This document shows positions 9,270 to 17,643 of a DNA stretch of 64,000 bases, piece by piece. The notes below the pieces were generated by a model. The model did no database searches. It had not been told where the DNA came from and saw only the letters and a program-made list of their open reading frames with translations. The stretch's first letter is position 1. Each line of letters begins with the position of its first letter. The translations under genes and the position numbers were made by a program. Origin of the DNA: Erythrobacter sp. (GTDB taxonomy: Bacteria; Pseudomonadota; Alphaproteobacteria; Sphingomonadales; Sphingomonadaceae); assembly GCA_027311945.1 (NCBI GenBank), contig DAICXZ010000017.1, positions 1-64,000 of the forward strand. Direction: 5' to 3'.

Positions 9270-10247
9270 TCACATTCCTATGGCGATGGTATCGCCCCGG
9301 ATCGTCACCCTTGCGCCCGACACAGCTGCTGCGGCCCTGGCGAAGCTTTCGGGATCATCGGCGCTGAACAGGCCGACGATAGGGGTTGCGGCAATCACCG
9401 GGTCTTCGACCACGATCTGCCTATCGTTGACCGCGTTGAACCGCTTAGCGGCAGCGGAGAGCGGAATATTGTCGAACGACAGTTCGCCCGTCGCCCGCGA
9501 TGCGACTGGTGCCGACCTCTCCGGCAATGGTTGCGCGAGAGCCGCTCGCTCTGGGCTGAGCGTAACGGACTCGCCCGCGCGAAGCGACAGGGCGCGATTG
9601 CGTTCGCCCTGAAGCCAGACCAGCACGGTTCCTTCGTTGACGGATACTTCGCCACCGGCCTTGCCCAGCTTGCTAACCGAATAGACCGTACCTGTAGCCT
9701 GCGCGTAAACGTCGCCGGTACGGACAACGAAGGGGCGGTCGGGATCGCGCGCGACCTCGAAAGTCGCCTGGCCCGAGCGCAGGACGACCGTGCGCGTGGT
9801 GCTGTCGATGTAGGCGGAGACCTGTGCATCTGCAGAAAGCAATGCCACCGAGCCATCGGCCAGCGCCACCCTTCGTTCGTCTGGCTGGTGGATAGCCGAG
9901 GAGGGGATGTGCCAGGGGCCGATCAGCACGATGCCGGCCGCGCAGGCGGCGAGGGCTGCGCCTGCAACTAGCGCGCGCGCCCCGCGCCCCAGCCGCCTCC
10001 GCCCGGCCATATCGACCGAAAGATTGTCGTTGACGGCGCCCGTCTCCCGCGGAGCCTCAAGCACTGCTTCTTCCATCGCACAAAGCGCTGCCCGCGCCCG
10101 CAGATAGGCGCCCCGATGGCGCCGGTCCGCCGAAAGCCAGGCCTCGAGCGCGAGACGATCGTCGTCGTCCATTTCGCCATAAGCTGCCCGCGCCGCCCAC
10201 CCGGCCGCTTGTTCCGCGATGTCCCTGGTCGTTTCAGCTGTCGGCAT
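9270..10247 (-). CDS. FecR-family anti-sigma/sigma-regulator
   Basis: The product (about 325 residues from ATG 10247) has an N-terminal cytoplasmic DUF4880-like domain (RDIAEQAAGWAARAAYGEM, then LEAWLSADRRHRGAYLRARA), one membrane segment near ALVAGAALAACAAGIVLIG, and a periplasmic FecR domain (RRVALADGSVALLSADAQV). FecR proteins hold an ECF sigma factor and relay the state of the STN domain of a partner receptor. The start overlaps the end of the sigma gene by 14 bases, and the gene ends 19 bases before the receptor start, so the three are very likely one operon. An upstream in-frame start inside the sigma gene is possible but would add a tail not typical of the family. Confidence 0.88.
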   Translation of the reverse strand: MPTAETTRDIAEQAAGWAARAAYGEMDDDDRLALEAWLSADRRHRGAYLRARAALCAMEEAVLEAPRETGAVNDNLSVDMAGRRRLGRGARALVAGAALAACAAGIVLIGPWHIPSSAIHQPDERRVALADGSVALLSADAQVSAYIDSTTRTVVLRSGQATFEVARDPDRPFVVRTGDVYAQATGTVYSVSKLGKAGGEVSVNEGTVLVWLQGERNRALSLRAGESVTLSPERAALAQPLPERSAPVASRATGELSFDNIPLSAAAKRFNAVNDRQIVVEDPVIAATPIVGLFSADDPESFARAAAAVSGARVTIRGDTIAIGM

Positions 10248-10797
10248 TTCGGGTCCGTTCCTCGGCCTCTGTAGCCGCATCCTGCTCGGCAAGCGCACTG
10301 AGCACGCGCTTCAGTCCACGCCTTACGTGGTTCTCCACCACATGCTCGCTGACCCCCAGCTGCCTTGCGGTCTCCCTCTGCGACAATCCGTTTATTCGCC
10401 TCAGCTCTATCACTCTGCGACAAGTCCATGACAGCATTCCAAGAAGGCCGGCGACCCGTTCGAGTTGCTGGCGATCCTCGGCTACCCTGTCCGGCAGGGG
10501 CTCCCGGTCGACGACGTCCCACCACTCGGTTTCCGTCATCACGGCGCCGTTGGCGACCTTCGCCCGCCGGGCGCTGTCGACCACCACCGAGTGCGCGGTG
10601 CGGAAGAAATACGCGCGGCCGTTCTCTATATGCTCCGCGGAAGCGAGCATGGCGATGCGGCAATAGCACTCCTGGATCACATCATCGGCGTCGATACGGG
10701 AGCCCCAACGGCTTACGAGCCATCGCCGGACGCTCACCTCGTGGGGCAGGATCTCGCGCGAGACCCAGACCGCATTGCTGTCGCGGACCTCGTCCAT
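10234..10797 (-). CDS. ECF RNA polymerase sigma factor (FecI type)
   Basis: The protein is about 187 residues. Region 2 is seen as VRRWLVSRWGSRIDADDVIQECYCRIAM, split around the conserved DDVIQE. Region 4 carries the helix-turn-helix NGLSQRETARQLGVSEHVVE. It would direct polymerase to the receptor operon when FecR releases it. ATG 10797 gives a typical FecI-like start (MDEVRDSNAVW), though GGAGG sits 16 bases upstream, farther than usual. A start at 10869 is open but adds 24 atypical residues. It leads the sigma-FecR-receptor operon. Confidence 0.85.
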   Translation of the reverse strand: MDEVRDSNAVWVSREILPHEVSVRRWLVSRWGSRIDADDVIQECYCRIAMLASAEHIENGRAYFFRTAHSVVVDSARRAKVANGAVMTETEWWDVVDREPLPDRVAEDRQQLERVAGLLGMLSWTCRRVIELRRINGLSQRETARQLGVSEHVVENHVRRGLKRVLSALAEQDAATEAEERTRNADS

Positions 10798-11209
10798 TGC
10801 CCGTGTCCAGTCGCCTCCTTCAGGTGATGGCACGCCCAAGGCGAAGCAAGGCATGCGGCGCACTCGCAAGAGCGGCCCACTATTACGGGATCATGACAAG
10901 CTGCACGGCAAAGAACGGCCTGTCAGCGAGAGATTGCCGTGCCAAACTCTTGCCGCCTGTTTTTGTTCGTGTTCCCCTAAAGCTCGGGGAATAGACAATC
11001 CCACCCTTCTTCGCAGCCTTGTCATAGTCCTTCAAACCGAGGTGGAGAATTTGCGAGTGCAGGGGAAAGGCGCTCCTGCGTGAAGCCCGCTTGAGACCCG
11101 CAAAATGGACCGATGTGGACTTTGGGCATTGGGCGAAGAAACTCTGAGCAGCTGCCTCTGGTACGGAGTGATCAGATTGAGATTGCGCTTGCCACTCCGA
11201 GCGGAGCTT
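10798..11209. other. intergenic region with a 9-bp inverted repeat
   Basis: No gene is seen in this 412-base stretch. GCACGGCAA (10903-10911) is repeated inverted as TTGCCGTGC (10934-10942) around a 22-base centre, 105-145 bases upstream of the sigma start on the minus strand. It might be an operator or a hairpin. No T-run follows, so a terminator is unlikely. Confidence 0.35.
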
Positions 11210-11677
11210 TCACATCGTCGGCACCTGAATAGCGAGGATCTCGATCGCATCTGAATTGTTGCCAAAGTCGAGCAGGTCCCCCACCTCGCCGCCCGTCATC
11301 GCGCGGCACAGCGGAGCCGAGAAGTCCAGCAACCCTTCTGCCGGATTGGCCTCGTCGCTTCCCACGATGGAAATCGTGCGGGTCACCCCTTTGAGCGCGA
11401 AGGTCACCGTGGTGCCAAAGGCAACCCGGCTGCCGTCGGGTTTCGCGATGAGTTGGGCGGTCGTTTGGCGCGTGTGCCAATAGCGCAAATCGCGCTTGAG
11501 GGCGGCGATCTCGGCTTCCTGCGTCAAGCCTGACAGCGCCGCCTGCAGTTCGGCGACCTTGCCATGAATCTGCGCAAGCCCTCGCGTAGTGACGAGGTTG
11601 GGGCCGGGCGGAATGGGCAGCTCGAACTTGGGTTCGAGATGTTCGTCATCGCCCTCGCGGCGGAATGCAACGCTCAT
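11210..11677 (-). CDS. GreA/GreB-family transcription elongation factor
   Basis: The 155-residue protein has a coiled-coil N-terminal part (about residues 30-75, LAQIHGKVAELQAALSGL and EIAALKRDLRYWHTRQTT) and a C-terminal Gre globular domain (VAFGTTVTFAL, SIVGSDEANPAEGLLDFSAP, GEVGDLLDF). Gre factors bind the RNA polymerase secondary channel and stimulate cleavage of backtracked RNA. The usual acidic tip of the coiled coil is not clearly present, so it may act as a Gre-like modulator. ATG 11677 overlaps the stop of the Hsp70 gene as ATGA, which indicates translational coupling. The pairing with a YegD-like chaperone hints at a joint stress role. Confidence 0.82.
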   Translation of the reverse strand: MSVAFRREGDDEHLEPKFELPIPPGPNLVTTRGLAQIHGKVAELQAALSGLTQEAEIAALKRDLRYWHTRQTTAQLIAKPDGSRVAFGTTVTFALKGVTRTISIVGSDEANPAEGLLDFSAPLCRAMTGGEVGDLLDFGNNSDAIEILAIQVPTM

Positions 11678-12996
11678 TGCTGGCCCTCGTCTTTGATCAC
11701 CCAATCGGCGAGATCGGGATCGGCAGCCATCAATCCGAGACCGTGCGCGATTGAGGTCAGTTCATCGCCTTGAGCAATCCGGCCCTCGCCAAAGCGCTGC
11801 TCGAACAATCTGCGCACCGCCGGAATGAGCGAAGATCCACCGGTCACGAACACGTGGTCGATATCATCGGCAGCAAGGCCGGCCTGGTTCAGCGCGGTGT
11901 CGACTGTCTGGTCGATGCGTTGCAGGTCCCGCTCGATCCACCCCTCGAAGTCTGAGCGGCTCACCTCTGCCTCGATGGCAAGGGCCGGTGTATCGAAAGC
12001 AAAGCTGGCTTGCGTCTCGGTCGAAAGAGTGCGCTTCACCTGCCCGACTGCCTCGTACAGCGCATGGCCCAACTCGCCCTCGATCACCGCCACCATGCGG
12101 GCGATCGCTTCGGGATCGGTTGCGCTGCGCTGCAATTGTGCCAGCTCGTTGAGGGTTCGCCGGTTGCGCATCAGCGCGAGACGCGACCAGTCGCCGAAAT
12201 CGACGTAATGCCCGGCAGGAATTTCCAGTATCTTGTCAAACGAGCGGTAGGTGCCACCCTTGCCCAGTAAAGGCAGCACTAGATGATCCATGATCCGATA
12301 ATCGAACGTGTCGCCGGCAATGCCGATACCGGCCGAGCCCAGCGGTGCGCAGCGCCGTGCCGCACCGCGCTCGGCCACGCGCACGATCGAGAAATCGCTG
12401 GTTCCGCCGCCGAAATCCGCCACCAGCAAGGTCGCGGGATCGTCAAGGCGCGAGGCAAAGCCATAGGCTGCGCCCATCGGCTCGTAGACGTAATGAACCG
12501 GTCGGCCGAGCAGGGCGAACATCGCATCATAGCGGGCGCGGGCCAGAGCCGGATCGGGCTGCGCGCCAACATAGCGTACGGGGCGACCGACTACGATCCT
12601 GTCAGGCAGATCGGCCAGCGCATCGCCTGCATGCTCCAGCAGATGCCCTAGGAATATCTGCCCCAAATCCTCGAACCGCAGCCTCTTTTCAAACAGGCTC
12701 GCGGTCTCGAACAAGGAATTGGCAGCGAGCGACTTGAACGACTGGAGGAAGCGGCTGCCTTGTGGAAAATCGAGAAACTCGGCTATTGCCCAAGGCCCGG
12801 CCTCATGCCCCAGCCCGCCTCGTATCGCATGGTCCTGCCAGAAACACAGCGCGGACCGAAAGACGTCGGAGGGTGCGCCCGGAGCGGCAAATTCGACCAA
12901 CGCCGTGGTTCCATCGTCGCGGGTGCTCGCAATGACCGAGTTGGTCGTCCCGAAATCGATCCCGATGGCGCATGTGGCTGGTTTGGGCTCGGTCAC
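11674..12996 (-). CDS. Hsp70-family protein, YegD-like
   Basis: The product (about 440 residues) has the actin/Hsp70 ATPase fold: phosphate-1 loop IGIDFGTTNSVIAS near the N-terminus, phosphate-2 VADFGGGTSDFSIV in the middle, and adenosine motif VFVTGGSSLIPAVR towards the C-terminus. There is no typical DnaK substrate-binding domain, which matches the shorter YegD group. GTG 12996 with an upstream GGACA places the ATPase motif where the family has it; ATG 13047 is an alternative that adds 17 residues. A small ORF ends 3 bases upstream of that alternative start, and the Gre gene overlaps downstream, so a three-gene operon is likely. Confidence 0.85.
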   Translation of the reverse strand: MTEPKPATCAIGIDFGTTNSVIASTRDDGTTALVEFAAPGAPSDVFRSALCFWQDHAIRGGLGHEAGPWAIAEFLDFPQGSRFLQSFKSLAANSLFETASLFEKRLRFEDLGQIFLGHLLEHAGDALADLPDRIVVGRPVRYVGAQPDPALARARYDAMFALLGRPVHYVYEPMGAAYGFASRLDDPATLLVADFGGGTSDFSIVRVAERGAARRCAPLGSAGIGIAGDTFDYRIMDHLVLPLLGKGGTYRSFDKILEIPAGHYVDFGDWSRLALMRNRRTLNELAQLQRSATDPEAIARMVAVIEGELGHALYEAVGQVKRTLSTETQASFAFDTPALAIEAEVSRSDFEGWIERDLQRIDQTVDTALNQAGLAADDIDHVFVTGGSSLIPAVRRLFEQRFGEGRIAQGDELTSIAHGLGLMAADPDLADWVIKDEGQQ

Positions 12997-13050
12997 CGTG
13001 GCCTGTCCTATCTCACACAAAGGGAACCGCGCCGCGCGGGCACGCATCGG

Positions 13051-13257
13051 CTATGCTTCGGACTTGAGCGTTACCCAAACCTCGACCGGAGCAATGAATT
13101 TGCCCGGTGCGGGCTTGCCGACGTCGATACGCTCGGCAGTTACCAGCTCGCCGCTTTCCAGCGTGAAATTGGCCCAAGGTTTCGGCATCCTGCCAAACGC
13201 CATTTTCTGGATCGGGCGGCCGGTGGCGGTGTTCATGATCGTGGCAAGGATGCTCAT
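13051..13257 (-). CDS. small hypothetical protein upstream of the Hsp70 gene
   Basis: ATG 13257 opens a 68-residue frame starting MSILATIMNTATGRPIQKMA and ending VEVWVTLKSEA. I do not recognise the family. It is read in the same direction as the Hsp70 and Gre genes and ends just before them, which supports a real gene. It has no signal peptide or membrane segment. An overlapping frame (13013-13357) is open too but has a less protein-like composition. Confidence 0.5.
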   Translation of the reverse strand: MSILATIMNTATGRPIQKMAFGRMPKPWANFTLESGELVTAERIDVGKPAPGKFIAPVEVWVTLKSEA

Positions 13258-13617
13258 GTGTCGCCGATACTGCCGCTGCGCCGGCGATGTCCAGTCCAGG
13301 AGATGGAATATCGCCAACCGCTTCTGGGCCGTTTGCTGTCTGTCCAGTTTGAAGCATTAGGATGAGTGAAGCTGCCGTTGGCCTGACCTAATGTCTCGGG
13401 CAGTTTGAGCCGACAAAGCGGTCGTTCGCGGCTGCGGATTAGCTCTCTGAGAGCTGCCACACATTCAGGGACTCTGGTTCAGCGCACTACCATTCTCCAC
13501 CGTTCGAAATTCAGCTCAGGCCGGAAAACCTCGACCGGAAATCGTCATCAGATGCTTCAGCCTTGGGCGTCCATCTGACGTACCCCGGTACGATCCCCGC
13601 TCGGCGTATTTGCCAGC
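13258..13617 (-). other. gene-poor stretch with a coding-like remnant
   Basis: No intact gene is seen. At 13511-13640 the minus strand reads YGLGWQIRRAGIVPGYVRW then TPKAEASDDDFRSRFSGLS and a stop. This looks like the C-terminus of a protein and lies in the next frame after the ORF ending at 13618, so it may be that gene's original end after a frameshift. I do not recognise it. The rest (13258-13500) holds nothing I can support. Confidence 0.3.
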
Positions 13618-13989
13618 CTAAGCCATATCGTACGAGGCTCTAAATGACGAAACTCCCCGCTTGCTTATGAAGCTCGTAAGGGTACTTTCGAATTTTTCCA
13701 GGTCTTCAACTGTCTCGATCTGATTGAGATCAGCATCAATGTTGCTGGCAAAGCTCGCTATCGCCTCTTCGCTAGCATGTTGAGCAGGGCTGTCATCGTT
13801 CCCGTAGTCATGGAGCGCATCGTCCGGGCTTTGCAAACCCTCGAAGCTTAGCGCGCACGCCTCATTGATCAGTAGGTTTGCGGCGGCATTCGTCGTGTAT
13901 GTTCGCAGCTTGTCGTCGAGTTCGATTGGCAGCGTCGCGCCGAACCCGAGATCGATCAATGAGCAAGCCTCGGGCAGGGCACATCCCAA
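13618..13989 (-). CDS. hypothetical acidic protein in a mobile-DNA graveyard
   Basis: A 123-residue frame begins MGCALPEACSLIDLGFGATL, is rich in Asp and Glu in its second half (DDALHDYGNDDSPAQHASEE) and ends FRASYDMA. I do not recognise it. Its start overlaps a decayed ardC fragment, and a coding-like tail follows its stop in another frame, so it may be a shortened remnant of a plasmid or integrative-element gene. Codon use is less G+C-biased than the neighbours. Confidence 0.4.
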   Translation of the reverse strand: MGCALPEACSLIDLGFGATLPIELDDKLRTYTTNAAANLLINEACALSFEGLQSPDDALHDYGNDDSPAQHASEEAIASFASNIDADLNQIETVEDLEKFESTLTSFISKRGVSSFRASYDMA

Positions 13990-14091
13990 GGCTGCCGCCC
14001 CGCTTCAAGCTCTGCAATCACGCGATCAGTTACCTCGGCATAGAGGCTCTGCCGTACATTCCCGTTGTTCCGTTTCCTGTTCTCACTCCTT
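13956..14091 (-). pseudogene. ArdC-type antirestriction protein, N-terminal fragment
   Basis: The minus strand reads SLYAEVTDRVIAELEAGRQP then WDVPCPRLAH and a TGA at 13958-13956. This is the characteristic start of the ArdC/DUF1738 antirestriction family carried by plasmids and integrative elements. An AAGGAAGGAG site and GTG near 14086 lie upstream, but that start is in a different frame from the conserved segment, so a frameshift is present. The zinc-peptidase-like remainder is absent. ArdC genes shield incoming DNA from restriction, so this is a trace of former mobile DNA. Confidence 0.6.
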
Positions 14092-14383
14092 CCTTAACCA
14101 CCACACCGGCCCCGGTAGGGGGGCGGCGAGGAGCGGACCGGCAGTCCCGCGACGGTACTAAAGGGGAGCGTCGCCCATCCCCCTTACCGCGGCCGGAAAA
14201 CCCGACGTCAGCGCGTCGGCGCTGACCGCATATTTAGCTGCGCGCAGCGCTGTGCCCGCTCCGAAGGAGCCCTTCCAGCTTCATACTGGATAGGTTTGAG
14301 CGGCTATCCATGACCGATAGCCAGTTCACCGGGGAGGCTTAATTCATCAGAACGACCGTGGGGCGCAACACGCCTCCCCCACG
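14092..14383. other. unassigned stretch between mobile-element relics
   Basis: No gene can be supported. The segment lies between the ardC fragment and an IS3-type transposase fragment and is probably debris from the same history. A short inverted pair GCTATC/GATAGC occurs near 14313-14330, which I could not tie to any element end. Confidence 0.25.
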
Positions 14384-14482
14384 TACACAGATCACCTCAC
14401 TGGAGTCGGCATCGCGCCGTACATCGGCAGTACCGGCGACAGTTATGGCAACGCTTTGGCCGAGACTAACAAAGGCCCCTGA
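14384..14482 (+). mobile_element. IS3-family transposase (OrfB) C-terminal fragment
   Basis: The plus strand reads YTDHLTGVGIAPYIGSTGDS then YGNALAETNKGP and TGA. In IS3-family transposases this segment (GDSYDNALAET) carries the last acidic residue of the DDE catalytic triad, the Glu of ALAET. Here one conserved Asp is replaced (SYGN for SYDN) and the frame ends at once. No flanking transposase sequence or terminal repeats are visible, so this is a dead fragment. Confidence 0.65.
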
Positions 14483-14958
14483 CGGCCCTTTCGCGGGACT
14501 GCCCTGTCGCAGCTAGAAGCTACTCGCCTATGGTAACACCCGGACGTCTTAATTTGGGAGTGGGCAGAAAATTTAGCGGAATCTATCGTATAAAAAGCAG
14601 GCCAAACAGTGTGTTATTGAGCGAGAGTGGTAATGCCTGTGGGAAATGATCAAGGCACCTTACAAGAGTAGAGTGATTTCAGGTTGATATCATCGATCTT
14701 ACAAATCCCTCCCGCTCCGCCAAGCACCCCTAGTACTTGTCTCTGATTGCACTGCCTGGCCGCAAGCGCGCGGCGGGTTTGCGCGGCCACTTCCGTAACG
14801 CCGCCAGCATTTCCGGCGGCTCCGGCAAATGCAATTGCGCCGCTGACGTTCTGACCGAGGCGGGAAGGGCACCGCGTTGCCCCGAACTCGCAAGCCAACC
14901 AGTCAATTCCGCCATTTCAGCTCGTCGTCCGAGGCGATCCGCGTAGTCGTTTTGACTG
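14483..14958. other. unassigned stretch between IS fragments
   Basis: I see no recognisable gene. The minus strand is open over 14650-14898 with a composition rich in Ala and Gly, but I cannot name a product or find a ribosome binding site, so I do not call it. It is probably part of the decayed mobile region. Confidence 0.25.
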
Positions 14959-15045
14959 ATGCCGATGGAAAAGGCGCTGAAGCGGCATGGCTCACCCGAG
15001 ACCATCACCATCTACGAACTGCGCTCGCACAAGGCAGCAAGTTGG
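14959..15045 (+). mobile_element. IS6-family transposase fragment
   Basis: The frame reads MPMEKALKRHGSPETITIYE then LRSHKAAS. This matches the IS6/IS26-type core around ALKRHGSPE-ITTDGLRSY-AA, in which the second catalytic Asp sits in TTDG. Here that position reads TIYE, so the Asp is lost. A TGA lies two codons upstream and homology ends after about 28 residues. It is a relic just left of the catabolic island. Confidence 0.6.
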
Positions 15046-15111
15046 CAAATTGCGCCGCGAACCTGCGCTCGCCCACATAGGGCGTAAAATATTCTTGAGC
15101 AGCAGAATAAT

Positions 15112-15131
15112 AATTCCTATCACCCGGAATA
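15112..15131. promoter_or_regulatory. probable TetR operator in front of the island TBDR
   Basis: AATTCC, 8 bases, then GGAATA forms a dyad 27 bases upstream of the TBDR start. The same architecture with half-sites AATTCC and GGAATT and the same 8-base spacer occurs between tetR and the MBL gene at 21359-21378. Spacer and flank positions also agree partly. I infer that the island's own TetR protein binds both. Confidence 0.5.
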
Positions 15132-15157
15132 TAACAAAAGACCATGGGAGATTGGAT

Positions 15158-17605
15158 ATGCGTGGAGTTTTCAACGCGTCGTGCTCGTTCGGCGCGATGG
15201 CCCTGATAATGCTGGCTGTTCCCGCTGCGGCGCAGGATGCGAATCAGGCTCAGGGGAATGACGGCGGCCTCGGCGATATCGTCGTCACGGCCCAGCGTAC
15301 CGAAACGATCAGCCAGCGTACCCCGCTCGCGATCGACGTGGTGCAGCCCGAAGAGCTGACCGAGCAGCAGGTGACCCGCGCCGAAGACCTTTCGCGCATT
15401 GCGCCCTCGCTTGCCGCCGTGGGCGGGGCGGGCGGCACCACCAGCTTCTTCGTGCGCGGCGTGGGCAACAATTCCAGCAACGCCTATTCCGATCCGGCGA
15501 TCTCGTTCAACTACGATGGCGTCTATGTTGGCCGTCCCTCGTCCACCTCGGGCGTGTTCTACGATCTGCAGCGCGTCGAAGTGCTCAAGGGGCCGCAGGG
15601 CACGCTCTATGGCCGCAATGCCACCGCTGGCGCGATCAACGTGATCCCCAACCGGCCCACGCTCGGCAAGTCGTCGGTCGACTTCATGATGAGCTACGGC
15701 AATTTCGACTGGTTGATCGGCCAGGCGGCGGTGAACCTGCCGATTGCCGAGAACGTCGCCATCCGTGCCTCCGGCTCAATGTCGGAGCACGATGCTTTCC
15801 TCACCGATGGCACCGGGCGGCAGAGCGAATATGCTGGCCGCCTGCAACTGCTCGCCGAGCTTACCCCCGATATCAGCCTGCGCGTGGCGGGCGACTTCTC
15901 GCATCAGGGCGGGGCTAGCGCGAGCGGCTACTACCTTGGCGCGGTGAACCCCACCTTCGGCCAGACCGGCTTTGCCGGCTATGCCTTCGTACCGACCGGC
16001 TTTGACACTCAGCAAGGCCTGCAGGACCCGGCCTCGCAGGCGCTTCTGGCCAGCCGTTTCATTGCTCAGGCAGGTCGCGCCGGGTCGACCACCGATGCCA
16101 CGCCCTATAACGACAACGATTTCTGGGGCGTGACCGCAGAGCTCAACGTCGTGACCGAGGCCGGCACGCTGACTGTGCAGCCGGCCTATCGCGAGGCGAG
16201 CCTCGACTATGTGTTTACCGGCGTGTTCCGCGAGGGCGCATCAGAAGAAGAGGACCGGCAGACCAGCGTGGAAGTGCGCTGGGCCGGCGATGCGGGCGAC
16301 AGCTTCGACTATCTGCTCGGCGCCATCTATTTCGAAGAAAAGATCGACGCCACCGCGCGCTACAATCAGCGCACGTTGGTACCGTTCCAGAACTTTGCCA
16401 CCAGCACCGAAAGCGTGGCAGGCTTCGGCATGCTGACCTTCCGCCCGGTGGAAAACCTCAGCCTGACAGCCGCCGGCCGCTATACCGAGGATCGCAAGTC
16501 CTTCGCCGGAACTTCAGACGTGTACATCCTGTTCTGCGGCAATCCCGCGCCGCCACAGGACATCTGTCCCACGCTGCCGTTCACCCCGCTGGTGAGCAGC
16601 GCGGAGGCACTGCGGGCCTTCTATCAGCAGGCCGGCATCCCGGTGACCAATGTGCCGCTGTTTGCGTTGCCACCGCAGGCCGGCGGCTCGCAGACAGCGC
16701 CCTTCGTCCTCAACTCGCCGATTGTAATCGACTCCTCGCTGCGCAACGACAAGTTCACCTATCGGCTCGCCGCGCAGTATGACTTCAGCCCGAGCAATAT
16801 GGTCTATGCCAGCCTCGAAACCGGCTATCACGCCGGCGGCTTCTCCTTCGCGCGCGGCTTGTCGAGCTATGCGCCGGAATCGATCCGCGCCTGGACCATC
16901 GGCAGCAAAAACCGCTTTGCCGGCAACCGCATCCAGCTGAACATCGAAGCCTTCATCTGGGATTACCGCGACCAGCAGTTCACTCAGTTCGGCTATGACC
17001 TCGGCACGCCGCCCTCCACCGTGTTCCTCACCCGCAACATCGGCGATAGCACGATCAAGGGCTTGGACGTCGATCTGCAGGTCAAGCCTGCGCGCAACAC
17101 CACGCTGGGCGCCAATGTGCAGTATCTCGATACGAGCTACGACAGCTTCACCTACTTCGCGCCGAACCAGGGCCTGCCGCCGAACACCACCTGCCCGTTC
17201 ACCCCGACCACGCAGGTCACGCCGGGCGGAACGATCAACGTGTTCGAGATCGACTGTTCGGGCCGCGATGCCTTCAATTCGCCGCGCTGGTCGTTCAACC
17301 TCAACGCGCAGCAGGTGCTGGAATTCGACGCCTTCAACGTCCAGCTGCTGGCCTCGACCCGTTTCCGCAGCAGCAGCTTCTCGTCCGCGGACTATCTGCC
17401 CTACCTGAAGTCGCCCAGCGCCTTTGTCAGCAATGCCTCGATCACCTTCAGCAACCCTGAGGACACGCTGTTCCTTACGGTCTACGTCAACAACATCGAG
17501 GACAACCAGCGGCTGATCAGCGGCACGGCGAACTCGGCGGGCCTGATCGTGGCCAATGCGGAACAGCCGCGCACCTATGGCATCCGCCTCGGCGGCAGCT
17601 TTTGA
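15158..17605 (+). CDS. TonB-dependent receptor of the TetR-linked catabolic island
   Basis: The receptor is 815 residues from ATG 15158, which follows GGGAG at 7-base spacing. It has a Sec signal ending AVPAAAQ, a plug with DIVVTAQRTETISQRTPLAI and FFVRGVGNNSSNAYSDPAIS, and a barrel ending IRLGGSF. This is the common sphingomonad receptor class found beside aromatic-degradation genes. It is followed 38 bases later by the dioxygenase gene, so it probably imports the island's substrate across the outer membrane. The substrate is not evident from sequence. Confidence 0.88.
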   Translation: MRGVFNASCSFGAMALIMLAVPAAAQDANQAQGNDGGLGDIVVTAQRTETISQRTPLAIDVVQPEELTEQQVTRAEDLSRIAPSLAAVGGAGGTTSFFVRGVGNNSSNAYSDPAISFNYDGVYVGRPSSTSGVFYDLQRVEVLKGPQGTLYGRNATAGAINVIPNRPTLGKSSVDFMMSYGNFDWLIGQAAVNLPIAENVAIRASGSMSEHDAFLTDGTGRQSEYAGRLQLLAELTPDISLRVAGDFSHQGGASASGYYLGAVNPTFGQTGFAGYAFVPTGFDTQQGLQDPASQALLASRFIAQAGRAGSTTDATPYNDNDFWGVTAELNVVTEAGTLTVQPAYREASLDYVFTGVFREGASEEEDRQTSVEVRWAGDAGDSFDYLLGAIYFEEKIDATARYNQRTLVPFQNFATSTESVAGFGMLTFRPVENLSLTAAGRYTEDRKSFAGTSDVYILFCGNPAPPQDICPTLPFTPLVSSAEALRAFYQQAGIPVTNVPLFALPPQAGGSQTAPFVLNSPIVIDSSLRNDKFTYRLAAQYDFSPSNMVYASLETGYHAGGFSFARGLSSYAPESIRAWTIGSKNRFAGNRIQLNIEAFIWDYRDQQFTQFGYDLGTPPSTVFLTRNIGDSTIKGLDVDLQVKPARNTTLGANVQYLDTSYDSFTYFAPNQGLPPNTTCPFTPTTQVTPGGTINVFEIDCSGRDAFNSPRWSFNLNAQQVLEFDAFNVQLLASTRFRSSSFSSADYLPYLKSPSAFVSNASITFSNPEDTLFLTVYVNNIEDNQRLISGTANSAGLIVANAEQPRTYGIRLGGSF

Positions 17606-17643
17606 CGCCAGCACCTCAGGGCCAGAAACTTAGGGAGAGCATC

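Noticed and set aside
13511-15045. An active integrative element or prophage
   Set aside because: Every mobile gene here is broken. There is no intact integrase, relaxase or replication gene and no tRNA end that could be an attachment site.
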